A stretch of 31,589 bases of DNA from positions 1 through 31,589 of the forward strand of contig DDST01000185.1 of NCBI GenBank assembly GCA_002343485.1. Direction: 5' to 3'. Shown one piece after another: positions 16,853 to 26,200 of this stretch (positions are counted from its first letter, which is position 1; each line of letters opens with the position of its first letter). The notes beneath the pieces are model-generated. The model worked only from the letters and a program-made list of their open reading frames with translations, did not search any database and had not been told where the DNA came from. Made by a program: the position numbers and the translations under genes. The DNA comes from Proteobacteria bacterium UBA2383 (lineage in GTDB: Bacteria; Pseudomonadota; Gammaproteobacteria; Competibacterales; Competibacteraceae).

Positions 16853-17977
16853 ATGTCCTGCGATTTCCTGTCCCTCGCCGCCTCCGGCGTCCGTACTCTG
16901 CAACCTTATCAGCCCGGCAAACCAGAGAGCGAATTGCGCCGGGAATATGGCCTGAGCGATATCATTAAACTGGCGTCTAACGAAAATCCGCTTGGACCTA
17001 GTTCCCATGCGCGCGCTGCCGTGCGTGAAGCATTGGCTGATCTGGCGCGTTATCCGGATGGCAACGGCTTTGAACTCAAGACAGCCTTGTCCGCCAAACT
17101 GGATATATCGATGGCAATGCTGACTTTGGGCAATGGTTCCAATGATGTGCTGGAATTGGTAGCACGCGCATTTCTGACGCCGGAACACGAGGCAGTGTTT
17201 TCCGAGCACGCCTTTGCTGTCTACCCCATCGTTACCCAGGCGATCGGCGCAACTGCTCGGGTCGCCAAAGCCCATCCGTCCGCACATGCCATGCCCCATG
17301 GCCATAACCCAGCAGCCCTGCTTGCATTAATTAATGACCGTACTCGCGTTGTTTTTATCGCCAACCCGAATAATCCTACCGGTACCTGGCTGAAAACCGC
17401 CGAGTTGCAAGAATTTCTGGAGGCGGTCCCTGCGCCAGTGATCATCGTCGTGGACGAGGCCTATTTTGAATATGTCGAGGTTGAAGCAGATTGTCCCAGC
17501 GCGTTGCGCTGGCTTAACCGGTTCCCGAATCTCGTTGTGACCCGCACCTTTTCCAAAGCCTATGGATTAGCAGGATTGCGGGTGGGGTATGCCGTTTCTC
17601 ATCCCCAGGTCGCCGATCTGCTGAACCGGGTCCGCCAACCATTCAATGTCAATAGCCTAGCGCTGGTTGCGGCAGCGGCAGCGTTGGATGATGTCAGCCA
17701 CTTGGAACGCAGTCGAGCGGTTAACCGTGCTGGCATGCAACAATTGCAGGATGCTTGCCGTCAGTGGGGTTTGAAGTGGTTGCCATCGGCGGGCAATTTC
17801 CTCTGTGTGAATATGCAGCGTCCTGGGCGGGAAGTGTTCCTGGAACTCCTTAAACGAGGTGTGATTGTCCGTCCGGTGGATAACTACGGTCTATCTCAGT
17901 ATGTGCGGATCAGTATTGGCGCTGAAGCGGAAAATACGCGGTTAATCGAAACCATGAACGACATACTGCGAGGTTGA
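16853..17977 (+). CDS. hisC: Histidinol-phosphate / aromatic aminotransferase
   Basis: A 374-residue fold-type I PLP aminotransferase. The PLP lysine is K235 in TRTFSKAYGLAG; NPNNPTGTW and DEAYFEYVE match the HisC family. Known HisC enzymes make histidinol phosphate. Copies placed between pheA and tyrA, as here, commonly also transaminate phenylpyruvate and hydroxyphenylpyruvate, so a role in Phe/Tyr synthesis is inferred from context. The frame is open from a TTG at 16844, but ATG 16853 is chosen because AAAGGAG sits about ten bases upstream. tyrA begins four bases after the stop. Confidence 0.92.
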   Translation: MSCDFLSLAASGVRTLQPYQPGKPESELRREYGLSDIIKLASNENPLGPSSHARAAVREALADLARYPDGNGFELKTALSAKLDISMAMLTLGNGSNDVLELVARAFLTPEHEAVFSEHAFAVYPIVTQAIGATARVAKAHPSAHAMPHGHNPAALLALINDRTRVVFIANPNNPTGTWLKTAELQEFLEAVPAPVIIVVDEAYFEYVEVEADCPSALRWLNRFPNLVVTRTFSKAYGLAGLRVGYAVSHPQVADLLNRVRQPFNVNSLALVAAAAALDDVSHLERSRAVNRAGMQQLQDACRQWGLKWLPSAGNFLCVNMQRPGREVFLELLKRGVIVRPVDNYGLSQYVRISIGAEAENTRLIETMNDILRG

Positions 17978-17981
17978 TAGG

Positions 17982-18857
17982 GTGGCGGCACGACCTTTAA
18001 TTCGACGGCTGTGCATTATTGGCGTCGGCCTGATTGGCGGTTCCCTGGCCCGGGCATTGCGGGAGGCGGGTGAGGTTGACGAAATAGTCGGCTGTGGGCG
18101 TGGCGAGGACAATTTGCGGACTGCCGTGCGTTTGGGTGTGGTCGATCGCTATGATACCGACCCCGCCCGTGCCGTCACCGGCGCAGACGTGGTGGTGGTT
18201 GCTGTACCGCTAGGCGCTATCGCCCCGGTGTTGCGCGCCCTTGTTCCGCATCTGTCAGCCAATACAGTAGTGACCGATGTCGGTAGCGCCAAGGGCAGTG
18301 TTGTAGCGGATGTTGAGCGTATTTACGGCGCTATCCCGCCGAACTTCGTACCCGGTCATCCGATTGCCGGCACCGAGCAAAGCGGGGTCGAAGCGTCGTT
18401 CGCCACCCTATTTCAGAACCGGCGCGTGATCCTGACGCCATTGGCCGAGACCTGCGCCACCGCCCATCATCTTATCCGGCAGATGTGGGCGTTGACAGGT
18501 GCTGAAGTGATCGATATGGGGGTGCGTCATCACGATGCCGTGCTGGCTGCAACCAGCCATTTACCGCATATGCTAGCCTACACGCTGGTGGATACTTTGG
18601 CGCGACTGGATGACCGGGCAGAAATTTTCCGCTATGCCGCGGGCGGTTTCCGGGATTTCAGCCGCATTGCTTCCAGCGACCCGAAAATGTGGCATGATAT
18701 TTGTATAGCAAACCGTGAGCAATTATTGGAAATGATAGCCCTGTTTTCGGCGGATCTGGAACGGCTCGCTGAGGCAATCCGCAGCGATGACCGCGCTACA
18801 ATTCTTGCTACTTTCCAGAGAGCTAAACGTGCTCGTGACAATCTATATCTTGAATAA
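17982..18857 (+). CDS. tyrA: Prephenate (arogenate) dehydrogenase
   Basis: A 291-residue NAD(P)-dependent dehydrogenase that converts prephenate to hydroxyphenylpyruvate (or arogenate to tyrosine). The N-terminal Rossmann motif is GVGLIGGSLARAL (about 14-26). Family motifs TDVGSAKGS, PGHPIAGTEQSG, HHDAVLAATSHLPH and GGFRDFSRIASSDPKMW are intact. It is a stand-alone TyrA: no chorismate mutase or EPSP synthase (AroA) is fused, unlike in E. coli or some pseudomonads respectively. It starts with GTG at 17982, four bases after hisC, with GAGGT upstream. Cofactor and substrate preference cannot be set from motifs alone. Confidence 0.95.
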   Translation: MAARPLIRRLCIIGVGLIGGSLARALREAGEVDEIVGCGRGEDNLRTAVRLGVVDRYDTDPARAVTGADVVVVAVPLGAIAPVLRALVPHLSANTVVTDVGSAKGSVVADVERIYGAIPPNFVPGHPIAGTEQSGVEASFATLFQNRRVILTPLAETCATAHHLIRQMWALTGAEVIDMGVRHHDAVLAATSHLPHMLAYTLVDTLARLDDRAEIFRYAAGGFRDFSRIASSDPKMWHDICIANREQLLEMIALFSADLERLAEAIRSDDRATILATFQRAKRARDNLYLE

Positions 18858-19185
18858 TTGAAAGATGAATGCATGCTGCCGGGCATGGGCTATGCCTCCT
18901 GCATTATTCCAACACACAGTTCATTTTGTTAAGATGACCAGTCAGTTCTTCAATGATCCTTGCCCCAAGAAGCTTGAACGTCCCGCCTGCAACGCGGCCC
19001 GCATGACCACGATCTAAAAAGTATGAAGAACTGTTTTTTCAGGTCACAGAGCTACGGAGGTTGGGGTGCCGTCTTTTTAGCAACCCAGCAAGGATTTTCA
19101 CCGAAGATTGGGTTCGTGGTGTTTTTGGCCCCGTCGACAAAAGAATCTTGCAGAGCGCGCGTGACCGAGCAATTTAGGGTAAGAA
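18858..19185. other. Intergenic region between tyrA and cvpA
   Basis: About 330 bases without a coding frame that I can support. It holds a two-tier stem-loop just after tyrA (listed separately) and presumably the cvpA promoter, for which no clear -35/-10 pair is visible. aroA, which often follows tyrA, and dedD, which often precedes cvpA, are not here. Confidence 0.6.
18868..18905 (+). terminator. Stem-loop after tyrA, possible terminator
   Basis: Outer arms AATGCA (18868-18873) and TGCATT (18900-18905) enclose an inner hairpin GGCAT/ATGCC (18882-18886 and 18892-18896) with a five-base loop. It lies 11 bases after the tyrA stop, where the operon should end. No T-run follows, so intrinsic termination is uncertain. 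Confidence 0.35.
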
Positions 19186-19680
19186 ATGAACTGGGCTGAT
19201 TACCTGATCATCTTTCTCATTGCCCTTTCCATGCTCATTGGACTCTGGCGAGGTCTGTTGCGCGAGGTCATTTCGCTGGTAACGTGGATCGCTGCTTTCG
19301 CGATTGCTTTTCTTTTTGCCGAGGATGGCGCTGTCCATCTGGTTCCTTACATCGATCTTCCGTCGTTGCGGATTGCGGCAGCCTTTGGTGGCTTATTCTT
19401 GGCTACATTGCTCATTGGCGGGTTGATCGGCATCGTCTCTTCCTATCTGGTCAGTTACACTGGCCTGACGGGCACTGACCGGCTGCTCGGTACAGTTTTC
19501 GGGCTGGCACGCGGCGCGGCCATTATCGTCGTCCTGGTGCTAGCGGCGGGGTTAACTCCCTTGCCTAATGATCCCTGGTGGCAGCAATCGCTGCTGTTGG
19601 GCCGTTTCCAGGAAGGGGCTCTCTGGCTGCGGGGTGTCCTGCCGCCGGAATTGGCTCAAAACATTCGCTTCCCGTCATAA
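19186..19680 (+). CDS. cvpA: CvpA family inner-membrane protein
   Basis: A 164-residue membrane protein with about four hydrophobic helices (starting near residues 6, 26, 60 and 103). The N-terminal pattern MNWADYLIIF..IGLWRGLLREVISLVTW is typical of CvpA, known in E. coli for colicin V production and for bile or stress tolerance; its molecular activity is unsettled. The placement directly before purF is the conserved arrangement. The start has AGGGTAAG upstream. purF begins 24 bases after its stop. Confidence 0.93.
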   Translation: MNWADYLIIFLIALSMLIGLWRGLLREVISLVTWIAAFAIAFLFAEDGAVHLVPYIDLPSLRIAAAFGGLFLATLLIGGLIGIVSSYLVSYTGLTGTDRLLGTVFGLARGAAIIVVLVLAAGLTPLPNDPWWQQSLLLGRFQEGALWLRGVLPPELAQNIRFPS

Positions 19681-19690
19681 ACCGGTTTGC

Positions 19691-19698
19691 GGAGGAGG
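19691..19698 (+). promoter_or_regulatory. Strong ribosome binding site of purF
   Basis: GGAGGAGG six bases before ATG 19705. It confirms the start that places Cys directly after Met, as PurF requires. Confidence 0.8.
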
Positions 19699-19704
19699 GT
19701 GCCC

Positions 19705-21216
19705 ATGTGTGGAATCATCGGTATTGCGGGACGGAATCCGGTCAATCAAAGTCTGTTTGACGGTCTGACCGTTTTGCAGCATCGGGGCCAGGATGCTGCG
19801 GGTATTGTGACCTGTGACGATGGCCGTCTGTATCTGCGAAAGGATAATGGCCTGGTCCGCGACGTAATTCGCACCCGCCATATGCGCAATCTGCATGGCA
19901 ATATCGGAATTGGCCACGTCCGTTACCCGACGGCAGGCAGCGCTGATTCCGCTGAGGCCCAACCCTTCTACGTCAACTCACCGTTCGGTATCACTCTCGC
20001 GCATAACGGTAATCTGACCAACTCGGTCCAGCTCAAAAACGAGCTATTCCGCTCTGATCGGCGCCATATCAACACCCACTCCGATTCGGAAATTCTGCTT
20101 AACGTCCTGGCCCACGAGCTGCAGCAGCGCAGCGCATTATCAGTTGACCCTGAGGACATTTTTGCTGCAGTAGCGGCGGTTCACCGGCGGGTGCAAGGTG
20201 CTTATGCAGCAGTAGCGCTCATCGTTGGTTTTGGCTTAGTCGCTTTTCGTGATCCCTACGGCATCCGGCCCCTCGTGTTCGGTCGCCGCGAAACTGAACA
20301 AGGGATGGAGTATATGGTCGCTTCGGAAAGCGTGGCGCTGGACGTTCTGGATTTCCAGCGTATCCGCGATGTCGCGCCCGGCGAAGCGGTGCTGTTTGAT
20401 CTGGATGGCCGGATGCATGCGCGCCAATGTGCTGAGCATCCCTGCTATTCGCCCTGCATCTTCGAGTTTGTCTATCTGGCCCGGCCGGATTCGATCATCG
20501 ATCAAGTATCGGTCCACAAGGCCCGATTACGCATGGGAGAACATCTGGCCGAAAAGATCCTGCGGGTTTGGCCGGAACAAGATATTGATGTGGTTATTCC
20601 GATCCCTGACACCAGCCGTACCGCTGCCCTGCAAATGGCGTCGATCCTGGGCATCAAATACCGGGAGGGTTTCATCAAAAATCGCTATATTGCGCGCACC
20701 TTCATTATGCCTGGCCAAAAAACCCGAAAAAAATCAGTGCGTCAGAAGCTAAATGCCATTGATTTAGAATTTCGCGGCAAAAACGTGATGCTGGTGGACG
20801 ATTCAATCGTACGCGGCACCACTTCTGGGGAAATTATCCGCATGGCGCGTGATGCCGGTGCCCGCCGGGTTTACTTTGCTTCTGCTGCGCCGCCGGTGCG
20901 TTATCCCAATGTGTATGGCATCGACATGCCCGCCGCCCGTGAATTGATCGCTCACGCCCGTTCCGAAGAAGAAATTGCCCGGGCGATTGGCGCTGATCAT
21001 TTAATCTTCCAGGATCTGCCGGATCTGGAAGATGCAGTGCGGCGTGGCAACCGCGCGCTCAAGCGTTTCGATGCCTCCTGTTTTACCGGTGAGTACGTGA
21101 CCGGTGGCATCGACCGGGATTATCTGGACTGCCTTGCGCGTGAACGTTCTGATAGCGTCCAAGGCACCCGGAAAAGCGCCAACAGTGCCATCATCGACCT
21201 GCACAATAACGCTTGA
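19705..21216 (+). CDS. purF: Amidophosphoribosyltransferase
   Basis: A 503-residue PurF, first committed enzyme of purine synthesis (PRPP plus glutamine to phosphoribosylamine). Cys2 in MCGIIGIAG is the N-terminal nucleophile of the glutaminase domain after Met removal, so the frame's upstream TTG at 19687 is rejected as start. Glutaminase signatures QHRGQDAAGI, GHVRYPT and HNGNLTN are present, as is the PRPP loop VMLVDDSIVRGTTSGEI. The protein has E. coli-type length, and no propeptide of the Bacillus type precedes the Cys. It lies in a cvpA-purF-metZ unit; metZ begins nine bases after the stop. Confidence 0.98.
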   Translation: MCGIIGIAGRNPVNQSLFDGLTVLQHRGQDAAGIVTCDDGRLYLRKDNGLVRDVIRTRHMRNLHGNIGIGHVRYPTAGSADSAEAQPFYVNSPFGITLAHNGNLTNSVQLKNELFRSDRRHINTHSDSEILLNVLAHELQQRSALSVDPEDIFAAVAAVHRRVQGAYAAVALIVGFGLVAFRDPYGIRPLVFGRRETEQGMEYMVASESVALDVLDFQRIRDVAPGEAVLFDLDGRMHARQCAEHPCYSPCIFEFVYLARPDSIIDQVSVHKARLRMGEHLAEKILRVWPEQDIDVVIPIPDTSRTAALQMASILGIKYREGFIKNRYIARTFIMPGQKTRKKSVRQKLNAIDLEFRGKNVMLVDDSIVRGTTSGEIIRMARDAGARRVYFASAAPPVRYPNVYGIDMPAARELIAHARSEEEIARAIGADHLIFQDLPDLEDAVRRGNRALKRFDASCFTGEYVTGGIDRDYLDCLARERSDSVQGTRKSANSAIIDLHNNA

Positions 21217-21225
21217 GAGTACAAA

Positions 21226-22419
21226 ATGGATAGCGACCACTCGCCGGAATTGGGCTTTGCCAGCCTGGCAGTACGCGCTGGCCAAGTTCGCACCGCCGAA
21301 GGCGAACATGCCGAACCGATTTTTGCGACGTCCAGTTTCGTATTTACCAATGCTGCGGAAGCGGCTGCCCGGTTTAGCGGCACGCTCCCTGGCAATATCT
21401 ATTCCCGGTTCACGAACCCCACCGTGCGCATGTTCCAGGAACGTCTGGCGGCGTTGGAAGGCGGTGAAACGTGCATTGCGACGGCCTCCGGTATGGCGGC
21501 GATCCTGGCGACTTGTATGAGTTTGCTGAAAAGTGGCGACCACATCATTTCAGCCAGCGGTGTGTTCGGCACCACCCTGTCGCTGCTCAATCAATACCTG
21601 AGCAAATTTGGTGTTGCCACGACATATGTGCGGCTATCTGATTTATCCGCTTGGGAAATGGCGATTCGCCCGGAAACCCGGATGTTTTATCTGGAAACGC
21701 CCTCCAATCCGCTGATGGAGCTGGCCGACATCCAGGCGCTGGCCGATCTCGCTCATTCCCATAACATTCTGCTGGTGGTGGACAATTGCTTTTGTACGCC
21801 AGCTCTGCAACAACCGTTTAAGCTGGGCGCCGATCTGGTCATTCACTCCGCCACCAAGTATCTGGATGGACAAGGCCGTTGCGTGGGCGGGGCGGTAGTC
21901 GGCGATCAACAACGGGTTGGCGTAGACATTTACGGCTTTCTGCGCACCGCGGGTCCTACCATGAGTCCATTCAACGCGTGGGTGTTTCTCAAGGGACTGG
22001 AAACCTTGCGCCTGCGGATGCAGGCTTGCAGTGAATCCGCCCTATGCCTGGCTGAATGGTTAGAGACTCAGCCGGCCGTGGAACGGGTCTATTACCCTGG
22101 CCTGCCTTCACATCCTCAGCATGAACTGGCTAAGCGGCAGCAGCGTGCTTTCGGCGGCATCGTTTCCTTCGATCTGCGCGGTGGCCGCGAGGCCGCTTGG
22201 GCGGTGATCGACAATACCCGGTTACTCTCGATCACCGCCAATCTAGGCGATACTAAAACCACCATCACTCATCCTGCAACCACCACACATGGCCGGTTGA
22301 CGCCGGAGGAGCGTGAGCGGGCCGGTATCGGCGACGGGTTGGTGCGGGTTTCGGTAGGGCTGGAGGAAACGGTGGATATTCAACGTGATCTGGAGCGTGG
22401 TTTTCAGCGGCTGGCTTGA
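21226..22419 (+). CDS. metZ: O-succinylhomoserine sulfhydrylase
   Basis: A 397-residue PLP enzyme of the Cys/Met metabolism family. The PLP lysine is K211 in IHSATKYLDGQGR. Other family motifs are SRFTNPTV, ASGMAAI, YLETPSNPL, VVDNCFCTP and the C-terminal SLGD-equivalent TANLGDTKT. The sequence and the purF-metZ order match the Pseudomonas MetZ group, which makes homocysteine directly from O-succinylhomoserine and sulfide. A closely related cystathionine gamma-synthase or O-acetylhomoserine enzyme cannot be fully excluded by eye. The ATG at 21226 follows GAGAG. The stop overlaps a TTG that could start the next gene. Confidence 0.92.
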   Translation: MDSDHSPELGFASLAVRAGQVRTAEGEHAEPIFATSSFVFTNAAEAAARFSGTLPGNIYSRFTNPTVRMFQERLAALEGGETCIATASGMAAILATCMSLLKSGDHIISASGVFGTTLSLLNQYLSKFGVATTYVRLSDLSAWEMAIRPETRMFYLETPSNPLMELADIQALADLAHSHNILLVVDNCFCTPALQQPFKLGADLVIHSATKYLDGQGRCVGGAVVGDQQRVGVDIYGFLRTAGPTMSPFNAWVFLKGLETLRLRMQACSESALCLAEWLETQPAVERVYYPGLPSHPQHELAKRQQRAFGGIVSFDLRGGREAAWAVIDNTRLLSITANLGDTKTTITHPATTTHGRLTPEERERAGIGDGLVRVSVGLEETVDIQRDLERGFQRLA

Positions 22420-22421
22420 AG

Positions 22422-23108
22422 ATGATCAAAGCCATTACCTTCGATCTCGATGACACCTTATGGGATATCTGGCCGGTGGTCGAGCGTGCTGAAAGGTTGT
22501 TGCATGACTGGTTGATCACTCATTATCCACGCATCCCGGAGCAGTTTACGCCGCTGGAATTACGGGAGTTATCGCAGGAAGTGATCGCCACCTGCCCGGA
22601 GATTGCCCATGATCGCACCCGGTTACGCAAGGAAGCATTGTGGCTGGCGGCGCGGCGGGCGGATTATGTGGAATTCGACGTGGAAAGTGCGTTTGCCGTA
22701 TTTTTCATCGCCCGCAACGCCGTGGAACCGTTTGCAGATGTTCAACCGGCCCTGGAGCGGTTGGCCCGGCGCTATACGCTAGCATCGCTATCCAATGGCA
22801 ACGCTGATCTACGGTTGATTGGCCTGCATAACCTGTTCGCTTTCTCACTCAACGCGATAGATGTCGGTGCAGCAAAACCAGCGCCGCTCATGTTCGAGCA
22901 GGCATGCCAACGGTTAGCGGCACGGCCTGAACAAGTCGTCCATGTCGGCGATGATCCGGAACATGATGTTTTCGGCGCGGCTCAAGCCGGGTTCCGCACC
23001 GTCTGGGTCAACCGCACTGGCCGGGACTGGCTTGGGGGCCAGCCGGCGGATGCAGAAATCACGGCCTTGGCTGAGCTGGAACAAGTGCTGACGAGCTGGG
23101 AAAGGTAA
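22422..23108 (+). CDS. HAD-family hydrolase (YigB-like phosphatase)
   Basis: A 228-residue HAD subfamily IA phosphatase. Motif I is FDLDDTLWD (nucleophile D8, acid D10), motif II SLSNGN, motif III the Lys in GAAKPAP, and motif IV HVGDDPEHDVFGA. A helical cap sits between motifs I and II. The overall pattern resembles E. coli YigB, one of the phosphatases acting on the riboflavin intermediate 5-amino-6-(5-phosphoribitylamino)uracil and FMN, but HAD substrates cannot be fixed from motifs. ATG 22422 is preferred; a TTG at 22416 overlaps the metZ stop and would add two residues. It is the last gene of the purF-metZ unit and converges on the giant dikinase-like gene. Confidence 0.87.
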   Translation: MIKAITFDLDDTLWDIWPVVERAERLLHDWLITHYPRIPEQFTPLELRELSQEVIATCPEIAHDRTRLRKEALWLAARRADYVEFDVESAFAVFFIARNAVEPFADVQPALERLARRYTLASLSNGNADLRLIGLHNLFAFSLNAIDVGAAKPAPLMFEQACQRLAARPEQVVHVGDDPEHDVFGAAQAGFRTVWVNRTGRDWLGGQPADAEITALAELEQVLTSWER

Positions 23109-23174
23109 AAATCAAGCGAAAGCCCCATTTTGAGTGCACATTCATTGAATGAAAGTGATGTCCGGCTTTTCAGG

Positions 23175-23205
23175 CGGCCAGGCTCTCAAATTGGAGGTCT
23201 GGCCG
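23175..23205. terminator. Hairpin between convergent genes
   Basis: CGGCCAG (23175-23181) and CTGGCCG (23199-23205) form a perfect seven-base stem around a 17-base loop, in the 160-base gap where the HAD gene and the dikinase-like gene converge. It could end transcription from either side, but no T-run follows on either strand, so the call is tentative. Confidence 0.35.
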
Positions 23206-23271
23206 GTCGAGTCACCAGTTCATGAGAATGCCCAAGATGCGGGTCCAAATCTTTCGCGCCATCCACCTGCT

Positions 23272-26200
23272 TCACGCTATTTCCTCATCGGCCAACTGAA
23301 GAAGCTGCTCGGTTGCGACGCGTGTCGTAACGGGCCGGGTTTGCAGGATGGTGAGGTTACCATTCGCGATCCCAAATTCGATATCTTGCGACAACGCATA
23401 ATGTTCTTCTAAGGCCATGGCTATTTTAATCTTGATGTCTTCTTTGTTCAGGCAGGGGACATCTCGCAGACCCTGCTCGACGGGTTCCATAGACGTTCCT
23501 TTCCCGGAGGGATGCCGTGCGACCTTAAACGCTTTTTTTCCGATATGAAGGTTGATTACCGAGCCGTCAAATTTATTCACATAGTACCGATCCACATCCA
23601 CCAAGCCGGAAACGACCCCTTCTCCCAGCCCATAACCGGCCTCAATCACAATGACGTCTCGACCACTGACGGGATCCGTTGTAAACAGGACTCCGGAGAC
23701 CTGCGAGTCGAACATTTTCTGAACAACCACCGCGGGCTTCATGGGTCCTTGCTGAACAATCCGGCTATTTCGATATAGGATTCCCCTGATGAGCCAAAAA
23801 GACATCCATACTTTCTTTATGCATTCCAGCAACTCTGCAGGATTAACATATAAATAGGTCTCGGCCGCCCCAGCAAACGTAGCTTCCTCGGTATCTTCCT
23901 GCAAACCGGAAGATCGCACACTCAAACAAGCGTCTTGCAAGCCGTGGAAATCGACTGCCTCCATGATGTCCCGGCCCACGCCAGTGGCAGCATTCAGATT
24001 GCCTTGGAGAATCAAATGCCGAATTTGCTCCGATAATCCTACGATCTGTCTCTGTCGATCCTCGTGCGACAGGTTTTGCGCCATGAAAACACTGTCGATG
24101 GCGGCCATCAGCCGTGTGTGAGTGTCCAGTAAATTATTTTCCTCAAGAAATCGCTGGAAGGCAAAAGTCGTCACCATCAATGCCGGCGGAACATGGGCAC
24201 CGTAGTGTTCAACGATTTGGGCGATTTCCCCCAGGTTAGCGCCTTTTCCGCCCACCAACGAAACAGCATCGGCATCAACCTCTGCTAACGGCAGAACAAC
24301 CCGTCGAGATTCAGCGATTCGCGTTCTTTTCGTTTTTGTCAGTTCATCTGCCTTAAGCTGCAACCATGCGATCGCTGCTTGCGACAAGCGGCCTTCTTCC
24401 TGCATGCGCTTCAAGACACCGGTTAAAGCGATTTGCACATCCCGCTTCATCCGGTAATAAGCCTCTTCCAATTGACCTGCTGGATCCTTGATATCGCCGA
24501 TTTCTGGCGTGTTTCCATAAGTGCTCAGCAGAAAGATTTTGTCCGCAGCATAGGGATATTTCTCATTTAGCAATCGTGCGTGAAAATCCTCCATCGTCAA
24601 AATAATATCCGCCTGACGAACATCAATATCCTCAAGCATCTTGCTGCAATGAGCTTCAGCATGGATTCCATCTTCCAATAGAAGCAAGGCCAGACCTGTT
24701 TCGGATATGGGTCTGCCATAAATTGCCGCCACGCCGCGCGAGCTTACGTCAATACCCTGTATTTTTTTATCCGACAGCATCTTTTTGAATAAAAATTCAG
24801 CTGTGGGGCTACGGTCGACATTGGCTGTGCATACCATTAATATTTTTTGAAACTTACCACCGTTCATTCTGTGACCGAGACGCCGGAGAGTCTGTCGTAT
24901 ATGCGGTAAATTTTCTTCCATCAATTTGCCTTGTGATAGAACATCTATTTCATGAAGTAAAGATGCTCTAAGTACAGCGATACGCGGATGACGACGCAAT
25001 TGGTTGATTCGCCTTTCGATGGCCTGTAAGCGCCAATCTGACAAATTCAGGCTATACGCTAAAATCTTGAGCTGCGCCCACTGACGTTCGGCGACCGCAA
25101 TAATATTAAGCGCCCTCCATAATACTTTTACCCTCGATATGTTGTGTTCAATCTCTAATAACAACTCTTCGAGTTCGGTAAAGGCATTTTGAGAAATCCC
25201 GCGCATGATAGTATTGATATAGGCAATACTTTTCTTTGGGAAACCGGCGACCTCACTGTTCACAGGCATTCCCGTGCAAGCACGGTGGACAATATCAGTG
25301 AGTTGCTTGCGAACGATAGGGTTGATACGTTTGTCCCATAATGCCTCGGTCAATATCAAACCAAGGATATCGGAGGCGATCCGTTCTCGACCATCTCGTG
25401 CATTAATATCTGATAAAAGATTCACCAACCAATGTTCGAGATCGACAAACGTGTTTTTACTGGATATAACACTTTGTATTAAAGTATGGGCTTGTTCAAG
25501 ATAATCCCCACTCATCGGTATGATCGACACAATGCCCTGCGATGCCCAAACTAGAATCATATCGCCATCGCGCACGTCAATAATTTCGGAAATCATTGAA
25601 TCGCTCACCCAAAAACCTTCCGTTGTCTTCCTCATTTTACCTGGATGTCTTTCTTCAATACGAACCACGATTCCTTCTGAAGACTGTATCCATTCAGTGT
25701 GAGGAAGAATCAAGGCGGGGATAGCAAATTCTCGCGTTGTGACGCCAGCATGACTTAATAAACCACCACTGGTCACAAGAACCGCTTCGGCAGCCTGGAT
25801 TGCTTCGATATCTTCGGGAGTGGTATAGGGAACCAATAGAACGCGCCCTTCCCGGGTTTTTGGATTAAAATGATAAGTTCGATCAAAAGTAATACGGCCG
25901 ATACGGATCGATCCATCTCCGATGGAAGCTAACAAACCCCGGATCGATGTGCCTATGATTCCAAGCCGTGTGCGCGGGCGTTCGATTAGCAAGCGATGAG
26001 AAAATCCCTTTTGAAAATTTGAAATCTTGATTCTTGATGGTGCGTTATAGCCAGCTTTACGCAATAATTTCCTCGTGCTGGCTGGGGTAAGCCACTCCCC
26101 TCCTCCTTGCGTAGTAAAATATCGGCTGAATGCATAGAATATTGTACGATTTTCATCATCTGCCAAACCATATACCACCAGCCATTTATCAGGAGCCAAC

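Noticed and set aside
21001..21543. 180-codon open frame antisense to purF and metZ
   Set aside because: It spans two real genes on the opposite strand and shows no recognisable protein pattern.
23149..23412. Small plus-strand frame after the HAD gene
   Set aside because: More than half overlaps the conserved C-terminus of the dikinase-like protein on the other strand, and it has no recognisable pattern.
23272..24330. Calling the giant protein simply phosphoenolpyruvate synthase (ppsA)
   Set aside because: Only the ATP-grasp and swivel parts match. The order is reversed, the PEP/pyruvate barrel is absent and a phosphatase domain is inserted, so a PpsA label would mislead.
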